NCBI RefSeq assembly: GCF_020329505.1
Contig: NZ_JAGKJJ010000011.1
Coordinates: forward strand, 97,636-161,635
From: Bradyrhizobium semiaridum
GTDB lineage: Bacteria; Pseudomonadota; Alphaproteobacteria; Rhizobiales; Xanthobacteraceae
Direction: 5' to 3'
Length of the DNA stretch: 64,000 nt
Shown here: one piece after another, positions 1 through 8,605 of the stretch
Position numbering within the stretch: position 1 is the stretch's first letter
Layout: each line of letters opens with the position of its first letter
Position numbers and translations under genes: made by a program
Notes under the pieces: generated by a model
What the model saw: the letters and a program-made list of their open reading frames with translations, nothing else
Databases searched by the model: none
What the model was told of the DNA's origin: nothing

Positions 1-106
1 ATCGGTAACCTGTTGTCGCTAATATCTGCCCGGCTAGAGCTTTCTACAAACGACACTTTGTACCGTTTCGCATGAATTAAAGTCATGAATTGGGAGCCCT
101 CCGGAG

Positions 107-1006
107 ATGACCGGCCGACTGCCATCGCTGAATGGATTGCGGGCCTTCGAGGCCGCCGCGCGGCACATGAGTTTTACGCTGGCGGCGTCCGAACTGAACG
201 TGACGCAGACCGCGATCAGCCATCAGATCCGCCGGCTCGAGGAGGAGCTCGGCGTGCGCCTATTCGTTCGCCAGAACCGCTCGCTGAGCCTGACCCCGGA
301 AGCCGCCGAATACCTCCCCGGTGTGCGCGCCGCCTTCAACGACTTGCGGTTGGCGACCGACCGCCTGCTGCGCCGGGACGACGATCACGTGCTGACCGTT
401 TCCACGCTGGCCTCACTCGCCGCCAAATGGCTGCTGCCGCGGCTCTCGGCGTTCCAGGAGGCGCATCCCGGCATAGACGTTCGCATCACCACCTCGACCA
501 ATCTGGTCGACTTCCAGCGCGACAAGGTCGATGCGGCGATCCGCTACGGCCGCGGCCAGTGGGCCGGGCTGCGTGCGGACTGGCTGATGGCGGACGAGTT
601 GTTCCCGGTGTGCAGCCCGTCGCTGCTGCAGGGAGCCAAGCCACTGAATGCTCCCGAAGACCTCAGGGATCATACGCTGCTGCACACCAGCAACGCCAAC
701 AGCGACGACTGGCGGCTGTGGCTGACCGCAGCGGGGCTGCCGGCCGACATTTCGAGGCAACCGGGCGTGACGTTCGACCTGCTGTTCGTGACCATCCAGG
801 CCGCCATTGACGGGATCGGGATCGCGATGGGCCGTACCTCCTATGTGCGGGACGACATCACCAAGGGCCGCCTCGTGGTTCCCTTCAAGATCGCACTACC
901 CGCAGATGCCGGCTTCTACCTAGTGTCTCCCCAGGGGCGGGCAGATTCCCACAAGCTGGCCGCATTCCGGAGCTGGCTCCGCGCCTCGGCCCATGCGCCG
1001 TCCTGA
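107..1006 (+). CDS. LysR-family transcriptional regulator (TcuR-like)
   Basis: A 299-residue LysR-type regulator. The N-terminal helix-turn-helix is typical (LRAFEAAARHMSFTLAASEL followed by VTQTAISHQIRRLEEELG, about residues 10-50), and an effector-binding domain fills the rest. Within the family it resembles the GcvA branch. It lies 183 bp upstream of, and in the same direction as, the transporter, dehydrogenase and Fe-S genes of a tricarballylate-type cluster, so a TcuR-like role in switching that cluster on is inferred from position. The ATG at 107 has gggag about 8 bases upstream. An 8-base direct repeat, catgaatt, at 71-78 and 84-91 lies just ahead of the start. The inducer cannot be read from sequence. 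Confidence 0.85.
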   Translation: MTGRLPSLNGLRAFEAAARHMSFTLAASELNVTQTAISHQIRRLEEELGVRLFVRQNRSLSLTPEAAEYLPGVRAAFNDLRLATDRLLRRDDDHVLTVSTLASLAAKWLLPRLSAFQEAHPGIDVRITTSTNLVDFQRDKVDAAIRYGRGQWAGLRADWLMADELFPVCSPSLLQGAKPLNAPEDLRDHTLLHTSNANSDDWRLWLTAAGLPADISRQPGVTFDLLFVTIQAAIDGIGIAMGRTSYVRDDITKGRLVVPFKIALPADAGFYLVSPQGRADSHKLAAFRSWLRASAHAPS

Positions 1007-1115
1007 CCCGGCGCGCACGCGGCCGGCGGAGATTCCCCCAGCCATCCCTTTTTCCGATGGCATCTGCCCGGTTTCGGGGTTGGTGGCGCCGGGCAGGCGT
1101 GCCAAATTGTCGCAG

Positions 1116-1135
1116 AAGGCAGGGGTAACTGCCTT
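1116..1135. promoter_or_regulatory. Perfect 7-bp inverted repeat upstream of the MFS symporter gene
   Basis: Arms aaggcag and ctgcctt are separated by six bases and sit 55-75 bases ahead of the symporter ATG at 1190. The position suits a binding site for the upstream LysR-type regulator or another dimeric factor. This rests on symmetry and location only. Confidence 0.35.
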
Positions 1136-1189
1136 GGCTGGCGAAACTATCTGCGCCGGCCTTTTGCGCTCCGGGGAGGAAGGGACGTT

Positions 1190-2500
1190 ATGCCGCAGCC
1201 GAGTTCATCGCCAACACCGCAAATCAAGTCCCGCCTCGGCGCCATCCTGCGCGCGACCAGCGGCAATTTCCTCGAGCAATTCGACTTCTTCCTGTTCGGC
1301 TTCTATGCGCCGCTGATCGCCAAGGCGTTCTTCCCGTCGGAGAACGAGACCGCGGCATTGCTCAACGCGTTCGGCGTATTCTGGCTTGGCGCCCTGATGC
1401 GCCCGGTCGGCGCCATCGTGCTCGGCGCCTACATCGACAAGATCGGTCGCCGCAAGGGCCTGATCGTGACACTGGCCATCATGGCGGTCGGCACCGTCGT
1501 GATCGCGATCTGTCCCACCTATGCGACGATCGGCATTGCCGCCCCGATCATCGTGCTGCTGGCCCGCCTGCTGCAAGGCTTCTCGGCCGGCGTCGAGCTC
1601 GGCGGCGTCTCGGTCTATCTCGCCGAGATCGCCACACCGGGCAATCGCGGCTTCTACACCTCGTTCCAGTCGGCGAGCCAGCAGGTCGCGATCTTCGTGG
1701 CCTCGATCCTCGGCTATGTCCTCAGCGGGAGCATGCCGGCCGCCACCGTGACCGCCTGGGGCTGGCGCATCCCGTTCTTCGTCGGGTGCCTGATCATCCC
1801 GGTGATCTTCTTCCTGCGCCGGACGCTGGAGGAGACGCCGGAATTCCTCGCGATGAAGAAGCATCCGACCACGCTCGAGGTATTTGCCTCGGCGCGCGAG
1901 AACTGGCGCATCGTCGTGCTCGGCATGATGATCGCGGTGCTGACCACCACCACGTTCTACTTCGTCACCGTCTACACCCCGACCTTCGGCAAGACCGTCC
2001 TGAAGCTGTCGACGCAGGACGCGCTGCTGGTGACGCTGCTGGTCGCGGTGACCAACTTCATCTGGAATCCGGTCGGCGGTGCGCTCTCCGACCGGCTCGG
2101 CCGCAAGCCGGTGCTGCTGGCGATCGCGGGCCTGTCCTTCGTCACCGCCTATCCGGCGCTGCACTGGCTCGTTACCAATCCGACCTTCGGCAAGATGTTG
2201 GCCGTCGAGATGATGTTCTCGTTCTATTTCGGCGTCTACAGCGGCACCATGCTTGGCTCGCTGGTCGAGATCGTGCCGGCGCATGTCCGGACCACCTGCT
2301 TCTCGCTGGCCTTTGCGCTCGCCGCCGGACTGTTCGGCACATTCACGCCGTTCGCGTCGACCTGGCTGATCGACCATACCGGCGACAAGGCCTCGCCCGG
2401 CTATTGGCTGATGTGCGCCGCGGTGCTCGGCATCGTCGCCGCGCTGATCGTCTATCGCGGCGGGCAGACCGTCGAACAGCGCGAGACCGTTGCCGCGTGA
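1190..2500 (+). CDS. MFS transporter, metabolite:H+ symporter family (TcuC/CitA-like)
   Basis: A 436-residue inner-membrane carrier with 12 predicted membrane segments. The loop [20 protein letters not shown] after the second segment is the signature of the metabolite:H+ symporter group of the major facilitator superfamily, which includes citrate and alpha-ketoglutarate permeases. It is followed 79 bp later by the TcuA-like and TcuB-like genes, so the likely cargo is tricarballylate or a similar tricarboxylate, moved in with protons; the cargo is inference. The start has a strong Shine-Dalgarno sequence (gaggaaggga). Length is normal for the family. Confidence 0.8.
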   Translation: MPQPSSSPTPQIKSRLGAILRATSGNFLEQFDFFLFGFYAPLIAKAFFPSENETAALLNAFGVFWLGALMRPVGAIVLGAYIDKIGRRKGLIVTLAIMAVGTVVIAICPTYATIGIAAPIIVLLARLLQGFSAGVELGGVSVYLAEIATPGNRGFYTSFQSASQQVAIFVASILGYVLSGSMPAATVTAWGWRIPFFVGCLIIPVIFFLRRTLEETPEFLAMKKHPTTLEVFASARENWRIVVLGMMIAVLTTTTFYFVTVYTPTFGKTVLKLSTQDALLVTLLVAVTNFIWNPVGGALSDRLGRKPVLLAIAGLSFVTAYPALHWLVTNPTFGKMLAVEMMFSFYFGVYSGTMLGSLVEIVPAHVRTTCFSLAFALAAGLFGTFTPFASTWLIDHTGDKASPGYWLMCAAVLGIVAALIVYRGGQTVEQRETVAA

Positions 2501-2579
2501 CGTTGCGCATGCAATCGGGGCAGGCCGACCGCCTGCCCCGGCATGTTGCTTTCCATGCCAACAACGATAACAAGAGCGC

Positions 2580-3980
2580 ATGGTTGATCTGACGCGCAGG
2601 TTCGACGTGCTGGTGATCGGGGGCGGCAATGCCGCCCTTTGCGCTGCGATCAGCGCGCGGCGCGCCGGCGCATCGGTGCTGGTGCTGGAAGGCGCGCCCA
2701 AGTTCTACCGCGGCGGCAACACCCGCCACACGCGCAACATGCGCTGCGCCCACGATGCGGCGACCGAGATCCTCACCGGCCCCTACACCGAGGAGGAATT
2801 CTGGAACGATCTGTTGCTGGTGACCGGCGGCCAGACCGACGAGGAACTGGCCCGCTTCATGATCCACGAGTCCAAGGACATCCTGAACTGGATCGTCGAA
2901 CAGGGCGTGCGCTGGCAGCCTTCGCTCGGCGGCACGCTCAGCCTCGGCCGCACCAACTCGTTCTTTCTCGGCGGCGGCCGCGCGATGCTGAACGCGCTGT
3001 ATCGCACCGCCGAGGAGCTCGGCGTCGACATCCTCTACGATGCCGAGGTGATCGACCTCAACATCGAGGACGGCATGTTCCTCTCGGCGCAGCTGAAGCA
3101 GCCGGTCGGCGGCAAGACCGAGGTGCGCGCCTCGACGCTGGTCGCGGCCGCGGGCGGCTTCGAGGCCAACATCGAATGGCTGAAGCAATATTGGGGCGAA
3201 GCCGCCGACAATTTCCTGATCCGCGGTACGCCCTTTAACCGGGGCGCCATCCTGAAGATGCTGCTGGCCAAGGGCGTGCAGGAGATCGGCGATCCCACGC
3301 AATGCCATGCGGTGGCCATCGACGCCCGGGCGCCGAAATTCGACGGCGGCATCATCACCCGCCACGACTCGGTCGTATTCGGCATTGTCGTCAACAGGCA
3401 TGCCGAGCGGTTCTACGACGAGGGCGAGGATATCTGGCCGAAGCGCTACGCGATCTGGGGCCGCCTAGTCGCAGCGCAGCCGGACCAGATCGCCTACATC
3501 ATCTTCGATTCCACCGTCGTCACCAGCTTCATGCCGACGCTGTTTCCGCCGATCGCCGGCGCGACCATCGCCGAGTTGGCCGGCAAGCTCGAGCTCGATC
3601 CGGCCGCGCTGGAAAAGACCATCACCGAATTCAACGCCGCGGTGCAGCCGGGCACCTTCGACCACACCATCCTCGACGACTGCCGGACCGAAGGCATCAG
3701 TCCGCCGAAGACGCATTGGGCGCGCAGGATCGAGACGCCGCCCTATCTCGCCTATCCGGTACGGCCCGGCATCACCTTCACCTATCTCGGCGCCCGCGTG
3801 AACAAGCAGGCGCGGATGCTGATGCAGGACGGCAAGCCCTCCGCCAACATGTTCGCCGCCGGCGAGATCATGGCCGGCAACGTGCTGGGCAAGGGCTACG
3901 CGGCCGGCATGGGCATGACCATCGGCAGCGTGTTCGGCCGCGTGGCAGGACGGGAAGCGGCAAAGAATGCACGGAACTAG
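2580..3980 (+). CDS. tcuA: FAD-dependent tricarballylate dehydrogenase (TcuA)
   Basis: A 466-residue flavoprotein of the fumarate reductase/succinate dehydrogenase flavoprotein family. The N-terminal dinucleotide-binding fold is clear (VLVIGGGNAALCAAISARRA, residues 10-29), and the C-terminus has the FAD-contacting AAGEIMAGNVLGKGYAAGMG region. In Salmonella, TcuA oxidises tricarballylate to cis-aconitate and TcuB returns the electrons to the quinone pool. The gene overlaps the tcuB-like gene by 14 bases, which fits coupled production of the two partners. The assignment rests on family resemblance plus the TcuC/TcuB neighbours; another substituted succinate as substrate is possible. Confidence 0.82.
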   Translation: MVDLTRRFDVLVIGGGNAALCAAISARRAGASVLVLEGAPKFYRGGNTRHTRNMRCAHDAATEILTGPYTEEEFWNDLLLVTGGQTDEELARFMIHESKDILNWIVEQGVRWQPSLGGTLSLGRTNSFFLGGGRAMLNALYRTAEELGVDILYDAEVIDLNIEDGMFLSAQLKQPVGGKTEVRASTLVAAAGGFEANIEWLKQYWGEAADNFLIRGTPFNRGAILKMLLAKGVQEIGDPTQCHAVAIDARAPKFDGGIITRHDSVVFGIVVNRHAERFYDEGEDIWPKRYAIWGRLVAAQPDQIAYIIFDSTVVTSFMPTLFPPIAGATIAELAGKLELDPAALEKTITEFNAAVQPGTFDHTILDDCRTEGISPPKTHWARRIETPPYLAYPVRPGITFTYLGARVNKQARMLMQDGKPSANMFAAGEIMAGNVLGKGYAAGMGMTIGSVFGRVAGREAAKNARN

Positions 3981-5073
3981 AATCCTCGACGAGGCCGACC
4001 GTCTGATGACGGTGTGCAACTCCTGCCGCTATTGCGAAGGCTTGTGCGCGGTGTTTCCGGCGATGGAGATGCGCCGCGCCTTCTCCGACGGCGACCTCAA
4101 CTATCTCGCCAATCTCTGCCATTCCTGCGGCGCCTGCTACACCGACTGCCAGTTTTCGCCGCCGCATGAGTTCAACGTCAATGTGCCGAAGACGCTCGCG
4201 GTGGCGCGTGCCGAATCCTACGCGGCCTATACCTGGCCGAGGACCTTCTCGGGCGCGTTCGCGCGCAACGGCCTCGTCATCAGCCTGGTCGCGGCGCTCA
4301 GCGTCGCCGGCTTCATCTTTGGCTTCGCCGCGATCAACGACCGTGGCGTGCTCACCGGCATCCACACCGGCGCAGGTGCGTTCTACAAATTGATGCCGCA
4401 CAATGCGATGGCACTGCTGTTCAGCGCCGCGTTGCTTTACGCCATCCTCGCCCTGGTGATGGGCGTGCGTGCGTTCTGGCGCGATATCGGCGAGCCGGTC
4501 GGGATGAGGATGGATGCGAAGGCGCTGCTGCGGGCAATCCGGGACGCCGGCGAGCTGCGTTATCTCGACGGCGGCGGCGTCGGCTGCTTCAATGAGGACG
4601 ACCGCCCGACCGACCGCCGCAAGCTGTATCACCACTTCACCTTCTACGGCTTCTCACTGTGCTTCGCTGCAACCTGGGTGGGCACGCTGTATCATTACCT
4701 ACTGGCGCGCGAGGCACCCTATGCGTGGTGGGATTTGCCGGTCGTGCTCGGCACGCTTGGCGGCATCGGCCTCGTGATCGGCCCGGTCGGGCTGCTGACG
4801 GCGAAATGGACGCGCGCCCGCGTGCTGGTCGACGAGCAGCGTATGGGCATGGACACCGCTTTCATTTTGATGTTGTTCCTCACCAGCGTGACCGGCCTCG
4901 CGCTCCTGCTATGGCGCGAGACCGCTGCGATGGGCCCGCTGCTGGCGTTGCATCTCGGCGTGGTGTTCGCGCTGTTCATCACGATGCCCTACGGAAAATT
5001 CGTCCACGGCATCTACCGCTTCGTCGCGCTGGTGCGCTACGCGCGGGAACGGCAGATGATGCTGGGTGATTAG
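3967..5073 (+). CDS. tcuB: Tricarballylate utilization 4Fe-4S/membrane protein (TcuB)
   Basis: A 368-residue protein with two ferredoxin-like motifs at the N-terminus (Cys17, 20, 23, 27 and Cys51, 54, 57, 61), then about six hydrophobic segments with several histidines suited to haem ligation. This is the TcuB/CitB architecture: an Fe-S and b-haem protein that reoxidises the FAD of TcuA and passes electrons to membrane quinone. The start overlaps the end of tcuA. The gene ends in a palindromic repeat shared with the convergent Rieske gene. No motif looks damaged. Confidence 0.85.
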   Translation: MHGTRILDEADRLMTVCNSCRYCEGLCAVFPAMEMRRAFSDGDLNYLANLCHSCGACYTDCQFSPPHEFNVNVPKTLAVARAESYAAYTWPRTFSGAFARNGLVISLVAALSVAGFIFGFAAINDRGVLTGIHTGAGAFYKLMPHNAMALLFSAALLYAILALVMGVRAFWRDIGEPVGMRMDAKALLRAIRDAGELRYLDGGGVGCFNEDDRPTDRRKLYHHFTFYGFSLCFAATWVGTLYHYLLAREAPYAWWDLPVVLGTLGGIGLVIGPVGLLTAKWTRARVLVDEQRMGMDTAFILMLFLTSVTGLALLLWRETAAMGPLLALHLGVVFALFITMPYGKFVHGIYRFVALVRYARERQMMLGD

Positions 5074-5081
5074 TTATCGGT

Positions 5082-5189
5082 CGTCATTCCGGGGCGATGC
5101 GGAGCATCGAGCCCGCAATCCATTGAGCCCCAGAGCAAAGTGTTGGAATGGATTCCGGGCTCGCCGCTTCGCGGCGCCCCGGAATGACG
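5082..5189. repeat. Palindromic intergenic repeat between convergent genes
   Basis: The outer arms cgtcattccggggcg (5082-5096) and cgccccggaatgacg (5175-5189) are perfect inverted copies. Inner arms (gagcccgcaatccatt and aatggattccgggctc) extend the foldback. It fills the gap between tcuB and the Rieske gene, so it may also end both transcripts. The type looks like the dispersed extragenic palindromes of Bradyrhizobium chromosomes, which is from memory and not a search. Confidence 0.75.
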
Positions 5190-5196
5190 GCGGCGG

Positions 5197-5610
5197 TTAG
5201 AGGTCGACCACCACGTAATCGCTCTCCACCGCGACCTTGAGGGTCTCGGCCACATACGGGCCCTTCACCAGATTAGTGCCGGGCTCGACATTGACTGGAT
5301 AGGCGCGGACGCGGAAGCGGCGGGGATCGCAATAGGACTGGCCGGTGCGGATGTCGAACTCCCAGCCGTGCCAAGGGCAGCGGATGATCTCGCCGAGTTT
5401 TGTGTACTCGATCTCGCCCGGGTCGGAGGACGAAGCGAGCCCGATCAGCGGACCCTCGCACAATGCCGCGCCCTGATGCGGGCAGCGGTTCAGCAGGCCG
5501 AAGAACTCGCCCTTGACGTTGAAGACTGCAATCGGCCGTCCGTCGATCTCGAGGAATTTTCGCGAGCCCGGCGGCAGTTCGTCGACGGGAGCGATGACGT
5601 GACGCGCCAT
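5197..5610 (-). CDS. Rieske [2Fe-2S] ferredoxin-type protein
   Basis: A 137-residue soluble Rieske protein. The cluster ligands are Cys43 and His45 (CPHQGAALCEG) and Cys78 and His81 (CPWHGWEFD), the usual C-x-H...C-x-x-H arrangement. It has no membrane segment or catalytic oxygenase domain, so it is a small electron carrier or a partner of an oxygenase encoded elsewhere. The start abuts the stop of the upstream amidohydrolase (TAAATG), the last step in a three-gene operon with two amidohydrolases. No oxygenase is visible nearby, so its partner is unknown. Confidence 0.85.
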   Translation of the reverse strand: MARHVIAPVDELPPGSRKFLEIDGRPIAVFNVKGEFFGLLNRCPHQGAALCEGPLIGLASSSDPGEIEYTKLGEIIRCPWHGWEFDIRTGQSYCDPRRFRVRAYPVNVEPGTNLVKGPYVAETLKVAVESDYVVVDL

Positions 5611-6720
5611 TTATGAGATGCCGTACAGCTGTTTCGCATTGTCGAGATAGAACGCCTGGCGGTTGGCGTCGCTGACGCCGGCCGGCAGCACGCGCGACGG
5701 CTCGTCATAATCCCAATGCGGGTAGTCGGTGGCGAACAACAGCTTGTCCCAGCCGATCCATTCGATGACCTGGAACAGATGATCGCGGCTCTCCGGGTCC
5801 TCCATCGGCTGCGTGGTCCACCAGATGTGGTCGCGGATGTATTCCGACGGCTTGCGCTTGAGGTGCGGCACCTCGCCATGCAGCTTCGAAAACACCTTGT
5901 CGAGCCGCCAGGCCAGCGACGGCGCCCAGCCGAAGCCGGCCTCCACCATCACCATCTTCAGCTTCGGAAAGCGCTCGAACACGCCTTCGAGCACGAGGCT
6001 GGCCAGCGCGGTCTGCTGGCACTGCGAGTGGCCGACCATCTCCTCGATGTAGTAGCTCGGCCAGCCCGACGCGGTGATCGGGTTGCCGCCGAAGCCGAAG
6101 GCATGCACGCCGATCGGCAGGCCGGCCTCCTGCGCCGCCTCATAGATCGGCCAGTAGCGGCGCTGGCCGAGCGGCTCGACATTGCGGCTCAGCAGCAGCA
6201 CCTGGACGAAGTTCTTGTCGCCGGCGCGCTTGCGGATTTCGGCGGCGGCCGACACGCCGTCCTCATTGGCGACGACGACGGACCCCTTCAGTCTAGCATC
6301 CTTGCTGGTCCACTTCTCGATCTGCCAATCGTTGATCGCCGCGCAGATCGCCGCGGCAAGGTCCTGGTTGCGGATGCCTTGCCCGGTGTTGAGCGGATTG
6401 AGCACGCCAAGCGCGACATTGTTGGGATCGAGGTGCTGCTTCTGCATGAAGGACAGCGAGGAGCCCTGCGGCCCGCCTTCCGGCGGATAGGCATCGCGGC
6501 GGGAGGCATTGGGCTGCGCCTTCGGATAGGGCGGGCCTTCCATCATGCCCTGATAGGCATGGACACCGAAGGTCTCGATATGGCCGTGCCAGCGTTTTGC
6601 CAGATAGGGATGCAATTCATCTTTCGTTGCGCGGGCCGGATGGATGTCGCAATCCGCAATCGCGGACTTGATGCCCGTCGATGAAGCGGCTTGCGGGCGT
6701 TCGCGAAGCTGGACGTTCAT
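5611..6720 (-). CDS. Amidohydrolase-family (amidohydrolase_2, TIM-barrel) protein
   Basis: A 369-residue metal-dependent hydrolase or decarboxylase of the amidohydrolase_2 group (ACMSD-like). Visible marks are DCDIHP near residue 24 for the first metal-binding segment, IGVHAFGFGGNP in the middle, and FATDYPHWDYDEP near the C-terminus carrying the conserved aspartate. The group includes decarboxylases and hydrolases of aromatic-ring breakdown products. It is paralogous to the preceding gene, with which it overlaps by four bases, and is followed directly by the Rieske gene. The substrate cannot be named. Confidence 0.8.
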   Translation of the reverse strand: MNVQLRERPQAASSTGIKSAIADCDIHPARATKDELHPYLAKRWHGHIETFGVHAYQGMMEGPPYPKAQPNASRRDAYPPEGGPQGSSLSFMQKQHLDPNNVALGVLNPLNTGQGIRNQDLAAAICAAINDWQIEKWTSKDARLKGSVVVANEDGVSAAAEIRKRAGDKNFVQVLLLSRNVEPLGQRRYWPIYEAAQEAGLPIGVHAFGFGGNPITASGWPSYYIEEMVGHSQCQQTALASLVLEGVFERFPKLKMVMVEAGFGWAPSLAWRLDKVFSKLHGEVPHLKRKPSEYIRDHIWWTTQPMEDPESRDHLFQVIEWIGWDKLLFATDYPHWDYDEPSRVLPAGVSDANRQAFYLDNAKQLYGIS

Positions 6721-7793
6721 GGCGTCATCTCCTTCACTGTCAAGCGCGGATAGGTCGCATGCGGATTGTCGATCATGATCTTGCGGACGAGATCGGGCGA
6801 CAATCCCTTCGGCAGCACCTCGTCACCATCGAACTGCCAGTGCGGATAGTCGGTCGAGAATAGGATCAATTCGTCCGACTGCATATGGTCGAACAGGCGG
6901 TTCAGCGTGTCGGATTCCGGCGGCGCGTCGACCGGCTGCAGCGAGAAGCGGATGTTGCTGCGCACAATCTCCAGCGGCGCGCGGTCGACCCAAGGCGTTT
7001 CCATCCGCACGCCGCGCCAGAACTTGTGCAGCCGCCACAGGAACGGCGGCAGCCAAGTGAAGCCGCTCTCCAGCATCACCATTTTCAGGTTCGGATGCCG
7101 CGCGAACACGCCCTCGACGATCAGGCTGGTAAGCTGGGTCTGGAACGCCTGCGCCTGCGCAACATAGTCCTCGATGTGATAGGAGCCCCAGCCGACCGAG
7201 GTCGGCGGATTGTGATAGGCGCTGCCGGCGTGGATGCCGATCGGCAGGCCGAAACGTTCGGCGGCAGCATAGATCGGCCAGTAGTGGCGCTTGCCGAGCG
7301 GCATGTCGCCCATCACCAGCATCAGGACCTGCACGAAGCGCTTGTCGGCGGCGCAGCGCTCGATCTCGGCGACCGCCTTCTCGATGCTCTGCACGGGGAT
7401 CACGATCGAGCCGCGCAGGCGCTCGTCCTTGTCCAGCCATTCCTTCGCCAGCCAGTCGTTCAGCGCGCGGCAGAAGGCATTCGCCATGTCCTCGGAGAAC
7501 ACCATCTGCACGCCGTAGAGCGGATTGCAGATGCCATACGCGGTGCCGAACCTGTCGAGGGCCTGGCGCTGCAGATCGGCGATGTCGGAACCAGGCTTGC
7601 CTTTAACGGGCCTCCAGTCGGGACGCGAGGAGATCGGCGAATTGACCGGATAGGATTGCGAGATCAGATCGGTCATGCCGCGCGTCGTCACCTGGTCGCG
7701 CCAGTAGTCGTTCATGTAGGGCAGCAGACTGGTGAGATGAGGCACGGCGGGATGCAGGTCGCAATCCACGCCGCCGGCAATCGGCGACGTCAT
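6717..7793 (-). CDS. Amidohydrolase-family (amidohydrolase_2) protein, paralogue of the next gene
   Basis: A 358-residue protein with the same plan as its downstream neighbour: DCDLHP near the start, IGIHAGSAYHNPP in the middle and FSTDYPHWQFDGDE near the end. These match the metal-binding histidines and aspartate of the ACMSD/amidohydrolase_2 fold. It is the first gene of the three-gene operon and overlaps the second through ATGA, so the two may form a hetero-oligomer or act on successive substrates; that is inference. A promoter probably lies in 7794-7942, shared with the divergent CinA-type gene. Confidence 0.8.
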   Translation of the reverse strand: MTSPIAGGVDCDLHPAVPHLTSLLPYMNDYWRDQVTTRGMTDLISQSYPVNSPISSRPDWRPVKGKPGSDIADLQRQALDRFGTAYGICNPLYGVQMVFSEDMANAFCRALNDWLAKEWLDKDERLRGSIVIPVQSIEKAVAEIERCAADKRFVQVLMLVMGDMPLGKRHYWPIYAAAERFGLPIGIHAGSAYHNPPTSVGWGSYHIEDYVAQAQAFQTQLTSLIVEGVFARHPNLKMVMLESGFTWLPPFLWRLHKFWRGVRMETPWVDRAPLEIVRSNIRFSLQPVDAPPESDTLNRLFDHMQSDELILFSTDYPHWQFDGDEVLPKGLSPDLVRKIMIDNPHATYPRLTVKEMTP

Positions 7794-7942
7794 GGTGTTT
7801 CCTCTTCGACACGCATTCGCGCCAGATCACGCGGCGCGCCGCTTCGTTGTTGAATCTCATTCAAGCAGGCCCTCAGCCGGCCCGCAACTCGGCAGCGGTC
7901 CGTGTGGTGTGCTAGGACAGCAGAACGCCCCAAGGAATTTTC

Positions 7943-7972
7943 ATGGCAAACAACAAGAAAGGCCACCGATGA
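7943..7972 (+). CDS. Possible 9-codon leader peptide overlapping the CinA-type gene start
   Basis: An ATG at 7943 with a good Shine-Dalgarno sequence (aagga, seven bases upstream) opens a nine-codon frame, MANNKKGHR, whose stop codon overlaps the ATG of the CinA-type gene in an ATGA junction. It is basic and too short for a domain. It may serve translational coupling or simply be chance. Confidence 0.3.
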   Translation: MANNKKGHR

Positions 7973-8451
7973 ACGCGCTCACCTCCATCGCCCAACAGGC
8001 TGCCGCGAAGCTGATCGCGAACAAGCAGACCATCGCCGTCGCGGAATCCTCGACCGGCGGCCTGATCTCCGCATCGCTGCTCGCTGTGCCCGGCGCATCG
8101 GCCTACTTCCTCGGCGGCGGCGTGATCTACACCCGCGACGCGCGGCGCGCGCTGATGGATATTCCAGATGACGCAATGAAGGGCATCCGCTCGGCATCCG
8201 AGCCCTACGCGCAGCTGCTGGCGCGTCAGATCCGCGGACGCCTCTCGACCGATTGGGGCCTGTCGGAAACCGGCGCCAGCGGACCGACCGGCAATCGCTA
8301 CGGCGACGCCGCCGGCCACAGCTGCATGGCGGTCGCCGGCCCGCAGCACGAGGTGATCACGCTGGAAACCGGCAGCAATGACCGCGCAGCGAACATGCAG
8401 GCGTTTGCAACGGCGGCGCTGGAATTGCTGCTGAAGAACCTGGCGCGGTAG
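7969..8451 (+). CDS. CinA C-terminal-domain protein (nicotinamide-nucleotide amidase type)
   Basis: A 160-residue protein consisting only of the CinA C-terminal domain. The conserved block TIAVAESSTGGLISASLL lies near residues 21-38, and TGASGPTGNRYGDAAGHS corresponds to the second conserved loop. PncC-type members deamidate nicotinamide mononucleotide to nicotinate mononucleotide in pyridine nucleotide salvage. I chose the ATG at 7969 because the upstream in-frame extension is not protein-like and would overlap the divergent amidohydrolase promoter. The usual TGVAGP has become TGASGP here. Confidence 0.8.
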   Translation: MNALTSIAQQAAAKLIANKQTIAVAESSTGGLISASLLAVPGASAYFLGGGVIYTRDARRALMDIPDDAMKGIRSASEPYAQLLARQIRGRLSTDWGLSETGASGPTGNRYGDAAGHSCMAVAGPQHEVITLETGSNDRAANMQAFATAALELLLKNLAR

Positions 8452-8462
8452 TTCCACGGCGT

Positions 8463-8580
8463 CGTCCCGGCGAAGGCCGGGACCCATAACCACAGGCTTC
8501 AATCGTTGAAGTGGGCTGTGGCGCCAGCGTCGCGCAATAATGACCCTCGGTGGTAATGGGTCCCGGCCTTCGCCGGGACG
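8463..8580. repeat. Palindromic repeat with perfect 25-bp arms between convergent genes
   Basis: The arm at 8463-8487 is a perfect reverse complement of 8556-8580. Each arm holds its own hairpin (cccggc-gaag-gccggg), giving a cruciform-like layout. It lies between the CinA-type gene and the convergent HlyD gene. It is a different family from the repeats at 5082, 17490 and 21160. Confidence 0.8.
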
Positions 8581-8605
8581 TCGCTGGAGGGAGATCTCGC
8601 CAGCT

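Noticed and set aside
1205..2701. 498-codon minus-strand frame over the symporter gene
   Set aside because: Antisense shadow of the MFS gene with Asp/Arg/Gln-heavy sequence; the plus-strand gene has clear family motifs.
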